Shown piece by piece: positions 1 through 7,515 of a stretch of 64,000 bases of DNA. Each line of letters begins with the position of its first letter. The first letter of the stretch is position 1. The stretch comes from Crocosphaera watsonii WH 8501. GTDB taxonomy: Bacteria > Cyanobacteriota > Cyanobacteriia > Cyanobacteriales > Microcystaceae. The position numbers were made by a program, and so were the translations under genes. The notes beneath the pieces are model-generated. The model saw only the letters and a program-made list of their open reading frames with translations, did not search any database and was not told the origin of the DNA. The stretch lies in contig NZ_AADV02000006.1 in assembly GCF_000167195.1 (NCBI RefSeq), forward strand, positions 1 to 64,000, read 5' to 3'.

Positions 1-303
1 GGAATTACTATTGATTTGGGGAGAAAAGGAAAGGAGGGGATTTTGCAATCTATGGACAGCAGAGCAGATTTTTTATCAGATGAATCTCATCGAATTCGCT
101 TTGTTTATATTCCTAAACATACATCGTGGCTTAATCAAATTGAGTGTTGGTTTTCGATCTTAGTCAGGCGTTTACTCAAAAGAATTACTGTCCGTTCAAC
201 TGAAGAACTATCCCAAAAAATTCTCAATTTTATTGATTACTTTAATCAACATTTTGCTAAGCCGTTCGTTTGGAAATTTAAGGGCTTTAAAGATCATAAG
301 TGA
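1..303 (+). pseudogene. IS630 transposase orfB, 3' portion
   Basis: The C-terminal part of the DDE catalytic half of an IS630 transposase, cut by the window edge. The conserved block HTSWLNQIECWFSIL, which holds the catalytic Glu of the family, is intact, and the protein ends KFKGFKDHK as in the complete copy at 40520-41161. It is listed as partial only because the window starts inside it; nothing visible here is broken. Confidence 0.9.
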
Positions 304-331
304 CTGGTGGATTATTTTTGCTAAGCTGCAC
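1..331 (+). mobile_element. IS630-family element, copy 1, right part only
   Basis: The right-hand part of an IS630/Tc1-type element that begins outside the window. It ends with the same terminal repeat (CTGGTGGATT...AAGCTGCAC) as the three complete copies at 17147-18524, 26999-28376 and 39812-41189, followed by the expected TA target at 332-333. It has inserted into a tnpB gene, so the downstream flank is the 3' side of that minus-strand gene. Confidence 0.92.
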
Positions 332-333
332 TA

Positions 334-1379
334 GCATCACTAATTGACTTAGCTAACTTGTGGTTTTTAACCATATTTTTAATAGCTAAGCCTTCAATAG
401 CAATCAGGTCATTGTCTCGCACAAGTTTAGTGGTTAACTTGTGAAGAAAGTCGGTACGAGCATCTTTAATTTGAGCGTAAACTTGAGCTACTTCTAAGCA
501 AGCTTTATATCGATTATTTGAGCCTTTGGTTTTCCGACTCAAAGCCTTCTGCTTTCTTCTTAGCTTTTTGTATAAGCGGTTAAATTGTTTCGGATTAGCT
601 ACTTTTTCTTCGTTGCTAGTAGTAATTAAGCTGGTGATCCCGACATCAATTCCTAATTGTTTACCTGTTTTTGGTAATGGATTAATACTTGGGTCTTTAA
701 CTAAAATTGAGACAAACCAGCGTCCCGATGGGTCAAGTTTAACTGTTACTGTTGATGGGTAACAGTCTTGAGGCAAAAAGCGACTCCAGACTATATTTAG
801 AGGCTCTTTACACTTAGCTAAAAACAGCCTACCATCTCTCCATTTAAACGCTGACTTGGTAAATTCGGCACTTCCCCCATTTCTCTTTTTCTTAAAGTTA
901 GGATATTTAGAACGTTTAGCCCAAAAGTTGGTAAAAGCTGTTTGAAGATGCCTTAAACACTGTTGTAATGGCACACAACTAACTTCATTTAGAAACTCTA
1001 AATCTTCAAGCTTTTTCCACTCAGTTAATAGACTTGATGTTTGACTGTAGCCTATTCGTTCCTGTTTTTCATACCAACCTTCGGTGCGTACCGCTAATCC
1101 CGCATTTCTCACAAACTGATCAGTAATCAGCTAGAGGTTAGATGTGGCTTATTTTTCAAGCGATCGCTTAAAATGGCACACTGTTATTTTTTACTCGCCC
1201 CTCAAATCAAGGTTAAACTCAGACTACATAATGGTTTGAAGTTTAGCGATCGCAGAATTTGTGAGAAATGCGGGTAATGCTTTGTTATACACCAAGCGAA
1301 CACATCCCATTGTCCGTCGCAAGAGGTTTTCTTGCGACGGGCTTGGGTAAAACCTGAATCGATAGGCACGTTCTCTCAT
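334..1379 (-). pseudogene. tnpB: TnpB (IS200/IS605 family), split by a MITE and truncated by IS630
   Basis: RNA-guided nuclease of the TnpB family. Reading from an ATG at 1377-1379, the minus strand encodes an arginine-rich N-terminus ending GCVRLVYNKALAVRTEGW once the 176-bp insert at 1099-1274 and one copy of its TAAT duplication are removed. The frame then runs through RuvC-I (GIDVGITSLITTS, catalytic Asp) and RuvC-II (IAIEGLAIKNM, catalytic Glu). It stops at ...KSISDAS, where the IS630 right end has inserted at the TA at 332-333. The zinc finger, RuvC-III and 3' omega-RNA region are missing, so the protein is dead twice over. The in-frame ATG often called near 1112 is an artefact of the MITE end (GTGAGAAATGCGGG). 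Confidence 0.88.
1099..1274. mobile_element. MITE with IS1380-type ends
   Basis: A 176-bp non-coding insert bounded by perfect 17-bp inverted repeats, CCCGCATTTCTCACAAA at 1099-1115 and its complement at 1258-1274. The same 4-bp sequence, TAAT, flanks both sides (1095-1098 and 1275-1278). The ends match those of the IS1380-family elements elsewhere in the window, including the GCGATCGCAGA just inside one end. It was probably mobilised by that transposase. Removing it with one TAAT restores the tnpB reading frame exactly. Confidence 0.9.
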
Positions 1380-1480
1380 ACTTCACATTTTAACACATAT
1401 TGTGTGAGTAAGCTAAACTAAAAGAGTAAAGCCGTCCTGCGCTCCGCTAAAGGACGGGGTTTCAGACCCAATTTTTCGAT
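1380..1480 (-). repeat. Left end of the IS200/IS605 tnpB element
   Basis: Lies just upstream of the tnpB start. It contains a hairpin with arms CCGTCCT (1432-1438) and AGGACGG (1451-1457) followed by the motif GGGGTTTCAGACCCAATTTTT. Closely similar end sequences recur near 7350-7383, 12895-12922 and 49675-49700, so this is the left end of a repeated IS605-type element. The exact transposition boundary cannot be fixed by eye. Confidence 0.6.
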
Positions 1481-1547
1481 GATAATATTCCCAACATTAT
1501 ACCCATAGATAATATCAAAAATAAAAAAGACAATTAAAAACAATTTA

Positions 1548-2504
1548 TTAATGTTCAAACTTTTCATAAGCTGCTACAATCTTTTGCACTAAAGGATGAC
1601 GAACTACATCCTCTTGAGAAAAGTAACAAAAAGCAATACCTTCCACGGACTTTAAAATTTTAGTAGCAACCACTAAACCAGACTCTTGATGTCTGGGTAA
1701 GTCGGTTTGGGTAATGTCTCCTGTTACTACCATTTTTGAGCCAAACCCCAAGCGAGTCAAGACCATTTTTAATTGTGCAGGGGTGGTATTTTGTGCCTCA
1801 TCAACTATGACAAAAGCATTGCTTAAAGTCCGTCCTCTCATATAAGCTAAAGGTGCAACTTCTATCTGTCCTCTTTCCATTAAATCAGGAATTCTTTGTG
1901 GGTCAATAAACTCATATAACGCATCGTATAAAGGTCTTAAAAATGGGTTAACCTTTTGTTGTAAATCTCCAGGTAAAAATCCCAATTTTTCCCCTGCTTC
2001 CACTGCCGGGCGAGTTAAAATTAACCGTTCACACTCATCGTTTAATAAGGCCCTAACCGCTAAAACAGCAGCTAGAAAAGTCTTTCCCGTCCCTGCTGGA
2101 CCAATACAAAAAGTAACATCGTGTTTTTGGATAGCTTTAATATATTGTTTTTGTCGAAAGGTTTTCGCGCGAATGACTTCCCCTCGACGGGTTGTTGCTA
2201 AAATTGATTTCTGTAAGTCCTGATATTCCTCCATGCGTCCGGTATCTAGCGCTTGAAAGGCCGTCATGAGATCGGGGTGAGAAATAGTTTTTGCTTCTTC
2301 CCAGTAAGGTTTAAGCGATCGCAAGACTTTCATCACCCTATCCACTGGTTTTTCTTGTCCATAAACCCTTAATTCTTGACCCCGTAAGACCAAGTTAGCT
2401 CCCGTATGACGAGAGAGGAATTTTAAGTTTTCTTCGGCGACTCCAGCTAGGGCGATCGCACTTTCATGGGTTGGTAATTGCAGGGTTTGGGAAGTTTCGC
2501 TCAT
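1548..2504 (-). CDS. phoH: PhoH-family ATPase
   Basis: Cytoplasmic P-loop ATPase of the PhoH family, a PIN-less RNA-helicase-like NTPase of about 318 residues, the usual length. Walker A is GPAGTGKT at about residues 135-142 and Walker B is VIVDEAQN at about 232-239; the GDITQTDLP segment near 262 is also typical. A KH-like N-terminal region precedes the ATPase core. The family is linked to RNA metabolism and ribosome maturation; its phosphate-starvation link comes from E. coli. It stands alone, with about 230 bp separating it from the divergent hypD. Confidence 0.93.
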   Translation of the reverse strand: MSETSQTLQLPTHESAIALAGVAEENLKFLSRHTGANLVLRGQELRVYGQEKPVDRVMKVLRSLKPYWEEAKTISHPDLMTAFQALDTGRMEEYQDLQKSILATTRRGEVIRAKTFRQKQYIKAIQKHDVTFCIGPAGTGKTFLAAVLAVRALLNDECERLILTRPAVEAGEKLGFLPGDLQQKVNPFLRPLYDALYEFIDPQRIPDLMERGQIEVAPLAYMRGRTLSNAFVIVDEAQNTTPAQLKMVLTRLGFGSKMVVTGDITQTDLPRHQESGLVVATKILKSVEGIAFCYFSQEDVVRHPLVQKIVAAYEKFEH

Positions 2505-2738
2505 CTATGACGCTTAACGATGTTTGAAATAATAAGGCTTTGACTACTGTTATCAATGATAGTGAATAATTCAAGGTTTTGCCTACCTAGACAAACCATC
2601 AATTTTCAAATATTAATAGAAAAACAAAAAAAAAGTTAATTTTCCTCAAGAGAAGCAGAAGGGAGAATTATCATCGAGTCAAGAGAATAGTATTCAGTAA
2701 AAAAGTATTATCTATTGTCATTTTAAACTGAGAACACT

Positions 2739-3854
2739 ATGAAATTTGTTGATGAATATCGTAATGCTGATCTAGCTCAAAAGTATGTCCAAGAGATCAC
2801 ACAAACAATTACTAGACCTTGGACAATCATGGAAATTTGTGGAGGACAAACCCATTCTATTGTTAAATATGGGATAGATCGCCTATTACCTCCTGAGATT
2901 ACCCTGATTCACGGTCCTGGATGTCCTGTTTGTGTTACCCCCATTGAATTAATAGATTGTGCTTTAAAAATTGCTAGTTTACCTAATGTTATTTTTTGTT
3001 CTTTTGGGGATATGTTGCGAGTCCCTGGAAGCGAAAAAGATTTATTAACTATCAAAGCTTCTGGTGGGGATGTTCGTATTGTTTACTCACCTCTAGATAG
3101 TTTAAAAATTGCTCAAGAAAATCCTGATAAAGAGGTTGTTTTTTTTGCTGTTGGCTTTGAAACAACCACCCCAGCAACAGCTATGGCAGTTTATCAGGCT
3201 GATCAACAAGGAATTGAAAACCTCTCTTTATTAGTTTCTCATGTCTTAGTTCCCCCAGCTATGTCAGCCCTTTTATCATCGCCTAATTGTGTGGTGCAAG
3301 GATTTTTAGCAGCAGGTCATGTCTGTACCGTTATGGGCTACGAAGCTTATAAACCTATCGCTCAAAAATATAAAGTACATATCGTCATAACAGGGTTTGA
3401 ACCTATCGACGTTTTGCAAGGAATTTATCATTGTATTCAACAATTAGAAACCGGAAAATATGACTGTGAAAATCAATATATTCGCTCCGTAAAATCTCAG
3501 GGTAACTTTTTAGCACAACAACTCATTCAAGAAATCTTTGAAGTGGTTCCCCGTCGTTGGCGAGGTATTGGAGAAATACGGGAGAGTGGCTTAGGTTTAC
3601 GCCCAGAATACTCCCTCTATGATGCCTTAAAACGCTTTGAAAGCCCCTTATCCTCTTTAACCCCATCCACAGCCCCACAAGTCTGTATTAGCGGTGAAAT
3701 CATGCAAGGGTACAAAAAACCTAACGATTGTCCTGCTTTCGGAACCCAATGTACACCAGAAAACCCTCTAGGTGCGCCCATGGTATCTTCAGAAGGAGCT
3801 TGTGCTGCTTATTACCGCTATCGAAACCATCGGCAACTGGTGGGGCAATATTAA
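2739..3854 (+). CDS. hypD: Hydrogenase maturation protein HypD
   Basis: Scaffold protein that, with HypC, assembles the Fe(CN)2CO centre of NiFe hydrogenases. The key motifs are visible: CGGQTH near residue 33, [10 protein letters not shown] near 60, [10 protein letters not shown], and the C-terminal cysteine cluster ending [14 protein letters not shown], which ligates a [4Fe-4S] centre. The length of 371 residues is normal. No other hyp or hydrogenase gene is in the window. The stop is at 3852-3854 and the IsrB element begins immediately after, so the last few residues may have been altered by the insertion. Confidence 0.95.
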   Translation: MKFVDEYRNADLAQKYVQEITQTITRPWTIMEICGGQTHSIVKYGIDRLLPPEITLIHGPGCPVCVTPIELIDCALKIASLPNVIFCSFGDMLRVPGSEKDLLTIKASGGDVRIVYSPLDSLKIAQENPDKEVVFFAVGFETTTPATAMAVYQADQQGIENLSLLVSHVLVPPAMSALLSSPNCVVQGFLAAGHVCTVMGYEAYKPIAQKYKVHIVITGFEPIDVLQGIYHCIQQLETGKYDCENQYIRSVKSQGNFLAQQLIQEIFEVVPRRWRGIGEIRESGLGLRPEYSLYDALKRFESPLSSLTPSTAPQVCISGEIMQGYKKPNDCPAFGTQCTPENPLGAPMVSSEGACAAYYRYRNHRQLVGQY

Positions 3855-3856
3855 TT

Positions 3857-5143
3857 TCATCGTAAAATATGCGAGTGGAAACCCCGTCGTCTGAAAACGT
3901 CGGGGAGGAAACTAGCATCAACTAACAAACAGTTGCTCCAACGCTCTTCCGTTCCTTGTTTACAAATTAAACCCGTAGAGCGTTGGAGCAACACTACTTT
4001 CGAGGCAGTAAATTGTCCCAATCTTTTCCAATCGAAATCGGAAACTGAGACTTGTTTTGCTGTATCCCCAGAACACCAGCCATAGAAAACCTTGTTAGCC
4101 TTTTCCGCCTTGACAAAATCTCCTTTTCTGATGTTATGACGAGTAACTGTCCCTCCGTACTTTCGTCTTTTACCTCCTTTGCCTGGAAGCATTAAGTGAA
4201 GTTGACGACGACTAATGGGAGGGCGTTTGATTACCATGAATTGACAAAGGGTAATAGTTACATTTCCTTGCCAACTATGTCCATGATTATTACCCGAATA
4301 ATGGGCTTTATACCTAAGAAATTGATAACAAGCGAAACTAACACCATCAACAGCATGGGAACTAGGTGTTTGTTCTGCTTTGTTTCTAGATTTTTCCAAT
4401 TTCAGGTGTTTTCTTAAATTGGAAGTTTGCCAACCGTAAATGGTATGAACACTGCTCAACTTTTCTAATTGTTTAAGCATCCATTTCTGTCCTACCATAA
4501 CGGCTGAAAATCCCTTTTCTGACTTAGCTTTTTTTCGACCCGATGTTAAATCAACATCGGCTTTGACGTACTCAAAGTAAATATCAGTAATAGGAAATAC
4601 TTTACACAATTCTTGAATCACTCTTAATTCTAGTTGTCGATTAGCTTTAATAGATGGTGGTAATTTACCTTGTTTTCGATTATTAAACCGCTTTTGACGG
4701 TGCGCTCTTAAGGGAAAAGGTAGTTTACGATTAATTCGTCTTCCCCTTCTTGCTCGTCGCATCATCCGACGATTATCCATCCGTTCTCGAACTTTTTTAA
4801 AGGGTAGTTCAAGGTGAGCAGTAAACAAGGTAAATTTAGCTGATTGGACTCCAATCCCAGAAAAGAGTTTTCCTGGGTCTATTCCACAACTAATAGGTTG
4901 AGTTTTACTATCAGAAGGTTCGGCTACAAGCTGGACGAAAAATTGCCCTAGCTTATTGAACTTATGAATTGCTTTTCCTTCTTTTATCCACCGTCTAGCT
5001 CGACTTGGTTTTGTCGGCATTAACGGTTTTCCGTCTGGTGATAAAACTGGTACTCGATACATAAGATAATTCCTCAAATTAATGAGTTTTTTGTGTCTTC
5101 GCCCACCTAATCTAAGATGCCCTTTCTTAAAGCGTTTGCCCAA
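3857..5143 (-). CDS. isrB: IsrB-like RNA-guided RuvC nuclease (no HNH domain)
   Basis: Member of the IscB/IsrB group, ancestors of Cas9. Domains in order: PLMP motif (residues 40-43 in VLSPDGKPLMPTKPSRAR), RuvC-I (CGIDPG, Asp89), an arginine-rich bridge helix at about 120-155 (NRRMMRRARRGRRINRK), RuvC-II (IYFEYVKAD, Glu191), RuvC-III (SSHAVDG, His263 and Asp266), then a C-terminal domain with GDFVKAE and SGDTAKQVSVSD. RuvC-II and RuvC-III are separated by only about 70 residues with no C..C/H..N HNH signature, so this is IsrB rather than IscB and is expected to nick DNA. The real start is probably Met28 at 5062, which begins MYRVPVLSPDGK; that leaves 401 residues, somewhat longer than reported IsrBs. 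All catalytic residues are present. The C-terminal codons run into the right-end hairpin. Confidence 0.85.
   Translation of the reverse strand: MGKRFKKGHLRLGGRRHKKLINLRNYLMYRVPVLSPDGKPLMPTKPSRARRWIKEGKAIHKFNKLGQFFVQLVAEPSDSKTQPISCGIDPGKLFSGIGVQSAKFTLFTAHLELPFKKVRERMDNRRMMRRARRGRRINRKLPFPLRAHRQKRFNNRKQGKLPPSIKANRQLELRVIQELCKVFPITDIYFEYVKADVDLTSGRKKAKSEKGFSAVMVGQKWMLKQLEKLSSVHTIYGWQTSNLRKHLKLEKSRNKAEQTPSSHAVDGVSFACYQFLRYKAHYSGNNHGHSWQGNVTITLCQFMVIKRPPISRRQLHLMLPGKGGKRRKYGGTVTRHNIRKGDFVKAEKANKVFYGWCSGDTAKQVSVSDFDWKRLGQFTASKVVLLQRSTGLICKQGTEERWSNCLLVDASFLPDVFRRRGFHSHILR
3882..3905. repeat. Right-end hairpin of the IsrB element
   Basis: Arms CCCCGTCGT and ACGTCGGGG pair over nine positions with one internal mismatch. 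The hairpin lies at the 3' edge of isrB beside hypD, as expected for the subterminal hairpin recognised by an IS200/IS605 TnpA. Confidence 0.6.
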
Positions 5144-5144
5144 A

Positions 5145-5366
5145 CAAACTTACAGATAACTCAAACTAGACAAGTATTTGAGAGTGTGTTCCAAGATTAA
5201 GCTCTATGGGCTATTCAACTCTTGCGTCGCCACTTTTAGGAGTGGCAATCCCTAACTTCAACGTAGTAAGTTAGGGTTGTTGAATGTCTTTCCTTCCCAA
5301 ACTCCCCACTTTCTGAACGTTTCAAGCTTATCCGAGTGGTAGTGATCGGTGGGGTGTCTATCCCCG
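5145..5366 (-). ncRNA. Putative omega-RNA of the IsrB element
   Basis: The region directly upstream of isrB, where the guide-bearing omega-RNA of IscB/IsrB systems is encoded, folds into a nested structure that can be read by eye. An outer stem (ATTCAAC 5213-5219 with GTTGAAT 5279-5285) encloses two hairpins, GCCACT/AGTGGC (5229-5246) and CCCTAACTT/AAGTTAGGG (5250-5276). A further GGGG/CCCC hairpin lies at 5351-5365. By analogy the guide would be at the RNA 5' end, copied from DNA beyond the left end, toward apcA. Exact ends are unknown. Confidence 0.65.
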
Positions 5367-5547
5367 ATTTATTAAAAAAATGTTACAAAATATTAAGAAA
5401 CGATAGTGAATGTCAACACAATACCAGAAAATAGATGGGTCAGGTTGCTTGACAATGGATCAAGTTAAGCGATCCAATTGCAACCCGATTTCGTATAAGA
5501 TGTAACTATTAGCGCATCTAGTTTAAATTATTGGGAGGAATCCATCC
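5366..5547 (+). promoter_or_regulatory. apc operon upstream region
   Basis: AT-rich leader in front of apcA. A -10-like TATAAG is at 5494-5499 but no -35 box is correctly spaced; a TTGACA at 5449-5454 is too far upstream. A strong Shine-Dalgarno (GGGAGG, about 5534) precedes the ATG at 5548. The IsrB element now occupies the DNA just upstream, so any distal control sites may have been displaced. Confidence 0.35.
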
Positions 5548-6033
5548 ATGAGTATTGTCACGAAATCCATCGTGAATGCTGATGCAGAAGCTCGCTACCT
5601 TAGCCCTGGCGAACTCGATAGAATCAAAGCCTTTGTTACCAGCGGTGCTGCCCGTTTACGCATTGCAGAAACCTTGACCGGTTCACGGGAAACCATCATT
5701 AAGGATGCTGGAAATCGCTTATTCCAGAAGCGTCCTGACGTTGTTTCTCCTGGTGGAAACGCTTACGGCGAAGAAATGACCGCTACCTGTCTTCGTGACA
5801 TGGACTACTATCTCCGTCTAATCACCTATGGAATCGTTTCTGGTGATGTTACCCCCATCGAAGAAATCGGTTTAGTGGGTGTAAAGGAAATGTATAAGTC
5901 TTTGGGAACCTCAATTGACGCAGTAGCCCAAAGTGTACGAGAAATGAAAGAAGTAGCCACTGGCATGATGTCTGCTGATGATGCAGCAGAAGCTGCTTCT
6001 TATTTCGATTATGTTATTGGTGCGATGAGCTAA
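5548..6033 (+). CDS. apcA: Allophycocyanin alpha subunit
   Basis: Core phycobiliprotein of the phycobilisome, 161 residues, the standard length. Cys81 within [13 protein letters not shown] is the phycocyanobilin attachment site, and the surrounding [11 protein letters not shown] and [12 protein letters not shown] segments are typical of ApcA. It pairs with ApcB to form trimeric discs that pass excitation energy to the reaction centres. First gene of apcA-apcB-apcC, 88 bp before apcB. Codon use and conservation look fully functional despite the mobile DNA nearby. Confidence 0.98.
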   Translation: MSIVTKSIVNADAEARYLSPGELDRIKAFVTSGAARLRIAETLTGSRETIIKDAGNRLFQKRPDVVSPGGNAYGEEMTATCLRDMDYYLRLITYGIVSGDVTPIEEIGLVGVKEMYKSLGTSIDAVAQSVREMKEVATGMMSADDAAEAASYFDYVIGAMS

Positions 6034-6121
6034 GACGAGTAAAAAATACTCGCATTATCTCAGCCGTCCCCAATAATTGTTAAGACTGTTGAAGACTAGG
6101 CAAGATTAAGGAAGCAAAACT

Positions 6122-6607
6122 ATGCAAGATGCAATTACCTCCGTCATTAATTCCTTCGACGTTCAAGGAAAGTACCTTGATGGTGAAGCGATCGATAAAC
6201 TGAAAGGCTACTTCGCTACCGGAGAACTCCGTGTTCGCGCAGCTAGTGTCATCAGTGCCAACGCTGCGGCCATCGTTAAAGAAGCAGTAGCGAAGTCCTT
6301 ACTGTACTCCGATGTTACCCGTCCTGGCGGTAATATGTACACAACTCGTCGTTACGCTGCTTGTATTCGTGACCTCGACTACTATCTCCGTTACTCCACC
6401 TACGCTATGTTAGCGGGTGATCCTTCCATCCTCGATGAGCGTGTTCTTAATGGACTAAAAGAAACCTACAACTCTTTGGGTGTTCCCATCGGTAGCACTG
6501 TTCAAGCTATTCAAGCCATGAAAGAAGTAACTGCTGGTTTGGTTGGTGCAGATGCAGGACAAGAAATGGGTGTCTATTTTGACTACATTTGCTCTGGCTT
6601 AAGCTAG
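6122..6607 (+). CDS. apcB: Allophycocyanin beta subunit
   Basis: Beta subunit of allophycocyanin, 161 residues. Cys81 in [13 protein letters not shown] binds phycocyanobilin, and Asn71 in PGGNMY is at the position that is gamma-N-methylated in beta-type phycobiliproteins. It pairs one-to-one with ApcA in the phycobilisome core. A purine-rich ribosome-binding segment (AAGGAAG) lies just upstream of the start. Cotranscribed with apcA. Confidence 0.98.
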   Translation: MQDAITSVINSFDVQGKYLDGEAIDKLKGYFATGELRVRAASVISANAAAIVKEAVAKSLLYSDVTRPGGNMYTTRRYAACIRDLDYYLRYSTYAMLAGDPSILDERVLNGLKETYNSLGVPIGSTVQAIQAMKEVTAGLVGADAGQEMGVYFDYICSGLS

Positions 6608-6650
6608 AACCACTGAGGGTAACAACTAACTAAAGGTTGTTGAAAAAGGG

Positions 6651-6749
6651 GTTCGGGAAGTCTAGAGTGAGTGCTAGCTGGTTAAAGGCTCAATCTTTGC
6701 TGCTAAAGATGGGTTTTGACCATCTAGTATTGACTCTTGACTCCCGAAC
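6651..6749 (+). terminator. Long hairpin between apcB and apcC (attenuator or processing site)
   Basis: Arms at 6651-6668 (GTTCGGGAAGTCTAGAGT) and 6732-6749 form an imperfect stem of about 17 pairs around a 60-nt loop, followed by TTTGTTGT and later TTTTTG. Such a structure between a very abundant apcAB message and a minor apcC product could act as a partial terminator or an RNA-processing and stability element. It is not a classical short GC hairpin with a clean U-tract. Confidence 0.5.
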
Positions 6750-6794
6750 TTTGTTGTATAAGAATTTTTGAGGAAATTTAGGAGAACTTAACCC

Positions 6795-6998
6795 ATGCGA
6801 ATGTTTAAAGTCACCGCTTGTGTTCCCAGTCAAACGAGAATTCGGACTCAGCGAGAATTACAAAATACCTTTTTTACAAAATTGGTTCCCTACGATAATT
6901 GGTTTAGGGAACAACAACGCATCATGAAAATGGGCGGTAAAATCGTCAAAGTTGAATTAGCCACAGGGAAACCTGGAACCAACACTGGATTACTCTAG
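6795..6998 (+). CDS. apcC: Phycobilisome core linker ApcC (about 7.8 kDa)
   Basis: Small core linker LC7.8, 67 residues, that stabilises allophycocyanin trimers in the phycobilisome core. It begins MRMFKVTACVPSQTRIRTQRELQ and carries the CpcD-like linker fold (FTKLVPYDNWFREQQRIMKMGGKIVKVELA). It has its own good ribosome-binding site (AGGAG, about 6780) and lies 187 bp after apcB, with a long hairpin between them, which fits lower expression than apcAB. Confidence 0.97.
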   Translation: MRMFKVTACVPSQTRIRTQRELQNTFFTKLVPYDNWFREQQRIMKMGGKIVKVELATGKPGTNTGLL

Positions 6999-7062
6999 AG
7001 ATTTCGTATATATCTCCAAGATTGTTGGTTTCCCTATTATCAATATTGTGGCTCAATCAAGA

Positions 7063-7100
7063 ACCCATAGGCAACTAGAGCCTATGGGTTCCTTATTTTT
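7063..7100 (+). terminator. Rho-independent terminator of the apc operon
   Basis: Perfect 11-bp stem AACCCATAGGC (7063-7073) and GCCTATGGGTT (7081-7091) with a 7-nt loop, followed by CCTTATTTTTAT. It lies 65 bp after apcC and ends the operon. Confidence 0.9.
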
Positions 7101-7515
7101 ATACTGCAATGCTAACTGGAGGGAAGAATTTGGGAATCCTGATAGAGAAGAGTAACACCATGAAGGGATTGTTTTCTGGTTGTAACAACCAACAAATCTG
7201 AGTTCGGTATTAGGATTTCGGAGTTCAGAGTGAGAAACTTTTCAAGGTAGTCACGGGGGATAAAGACTTCCAGTGCTACAACTTATGGAAATTTTGTCTT
7301 ACGTCGAACTTAAGTAACTAACCGACAGGATATGAGAAATGTTATCGAAAATAGTTGGGTCTAAAACCCCGCCTTTTAAGGCGCATAGTTTTTGAAGCGG
7401 AGCATAAATCTCTGTTTCAAAAACAACTTCTGACTTCTGACTTCTGACTTCTGACTTCGTTAACTGACCCGAATGCCATTATTAAATTCTAATTCAAGCC
7501 TATCATTAACCACCC
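7101..7515. other. Intergenic region with IS605-end-like hairpins
   Basis: No gene seen. On the plus strand it holds an IS605-left-end-like motif (GGGTCTAAAACCCC, about 7357-7370), the 14-bp palindrome CGCCTTTTAAGGCG at 7370-7383, a second hairpin with arms GTTTTTGAA and TTCAAAAAC at 7388-7424, and a heptamer repeat tract at 7426-7458. The first two resemble the tnpB element ends at 1430-1475, so a decayed transposon end is the best explanation. Confidence 0.55.
7426..7458 (+). repeat. Heptamer tandem repeat (ACTTCTG)n
   Basis: Four perfect tandem copies of ACTTCTG (7426-7453) plus a partial fifth. Short 7-bp tandem repeats of this type (STRR sequences) are common between genes in cyanobacteria. 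They are not CRISPR repeats. Confidence 0.9.

Larger units (their letters stand above)
3856..5366 (-). mobile_element. IsrB-type (IscB superfamily) IS200/IS605-like element
   Basis: An element without its own TnpA, consisting of isrB, a structured RNA region upstream of it, and hairpin ends. The right end, next to hypD, holds a hairpin at 3882-3905. The left end is probably near the GGGG/CCCC hairpin at 5351-5365, in front of the apc operon. Such elements depend on a TnpA acting in trans. The outer boundaries are estimates. Confidence 0.6.

Noticed and set aside
3857-5143. Calling the nuclease IscB or a Cas9 relative with HNH.
   Set aside because: Only about 70 residues separate RuvC-II from RuvC-III and no HNH cysteine/histidine pattern is present, so IsrB fits better.
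7426-7458. CRISPR array.
   Set aside because: Units of 7 bp in direct tandem without spacers; no cas genes in the window.
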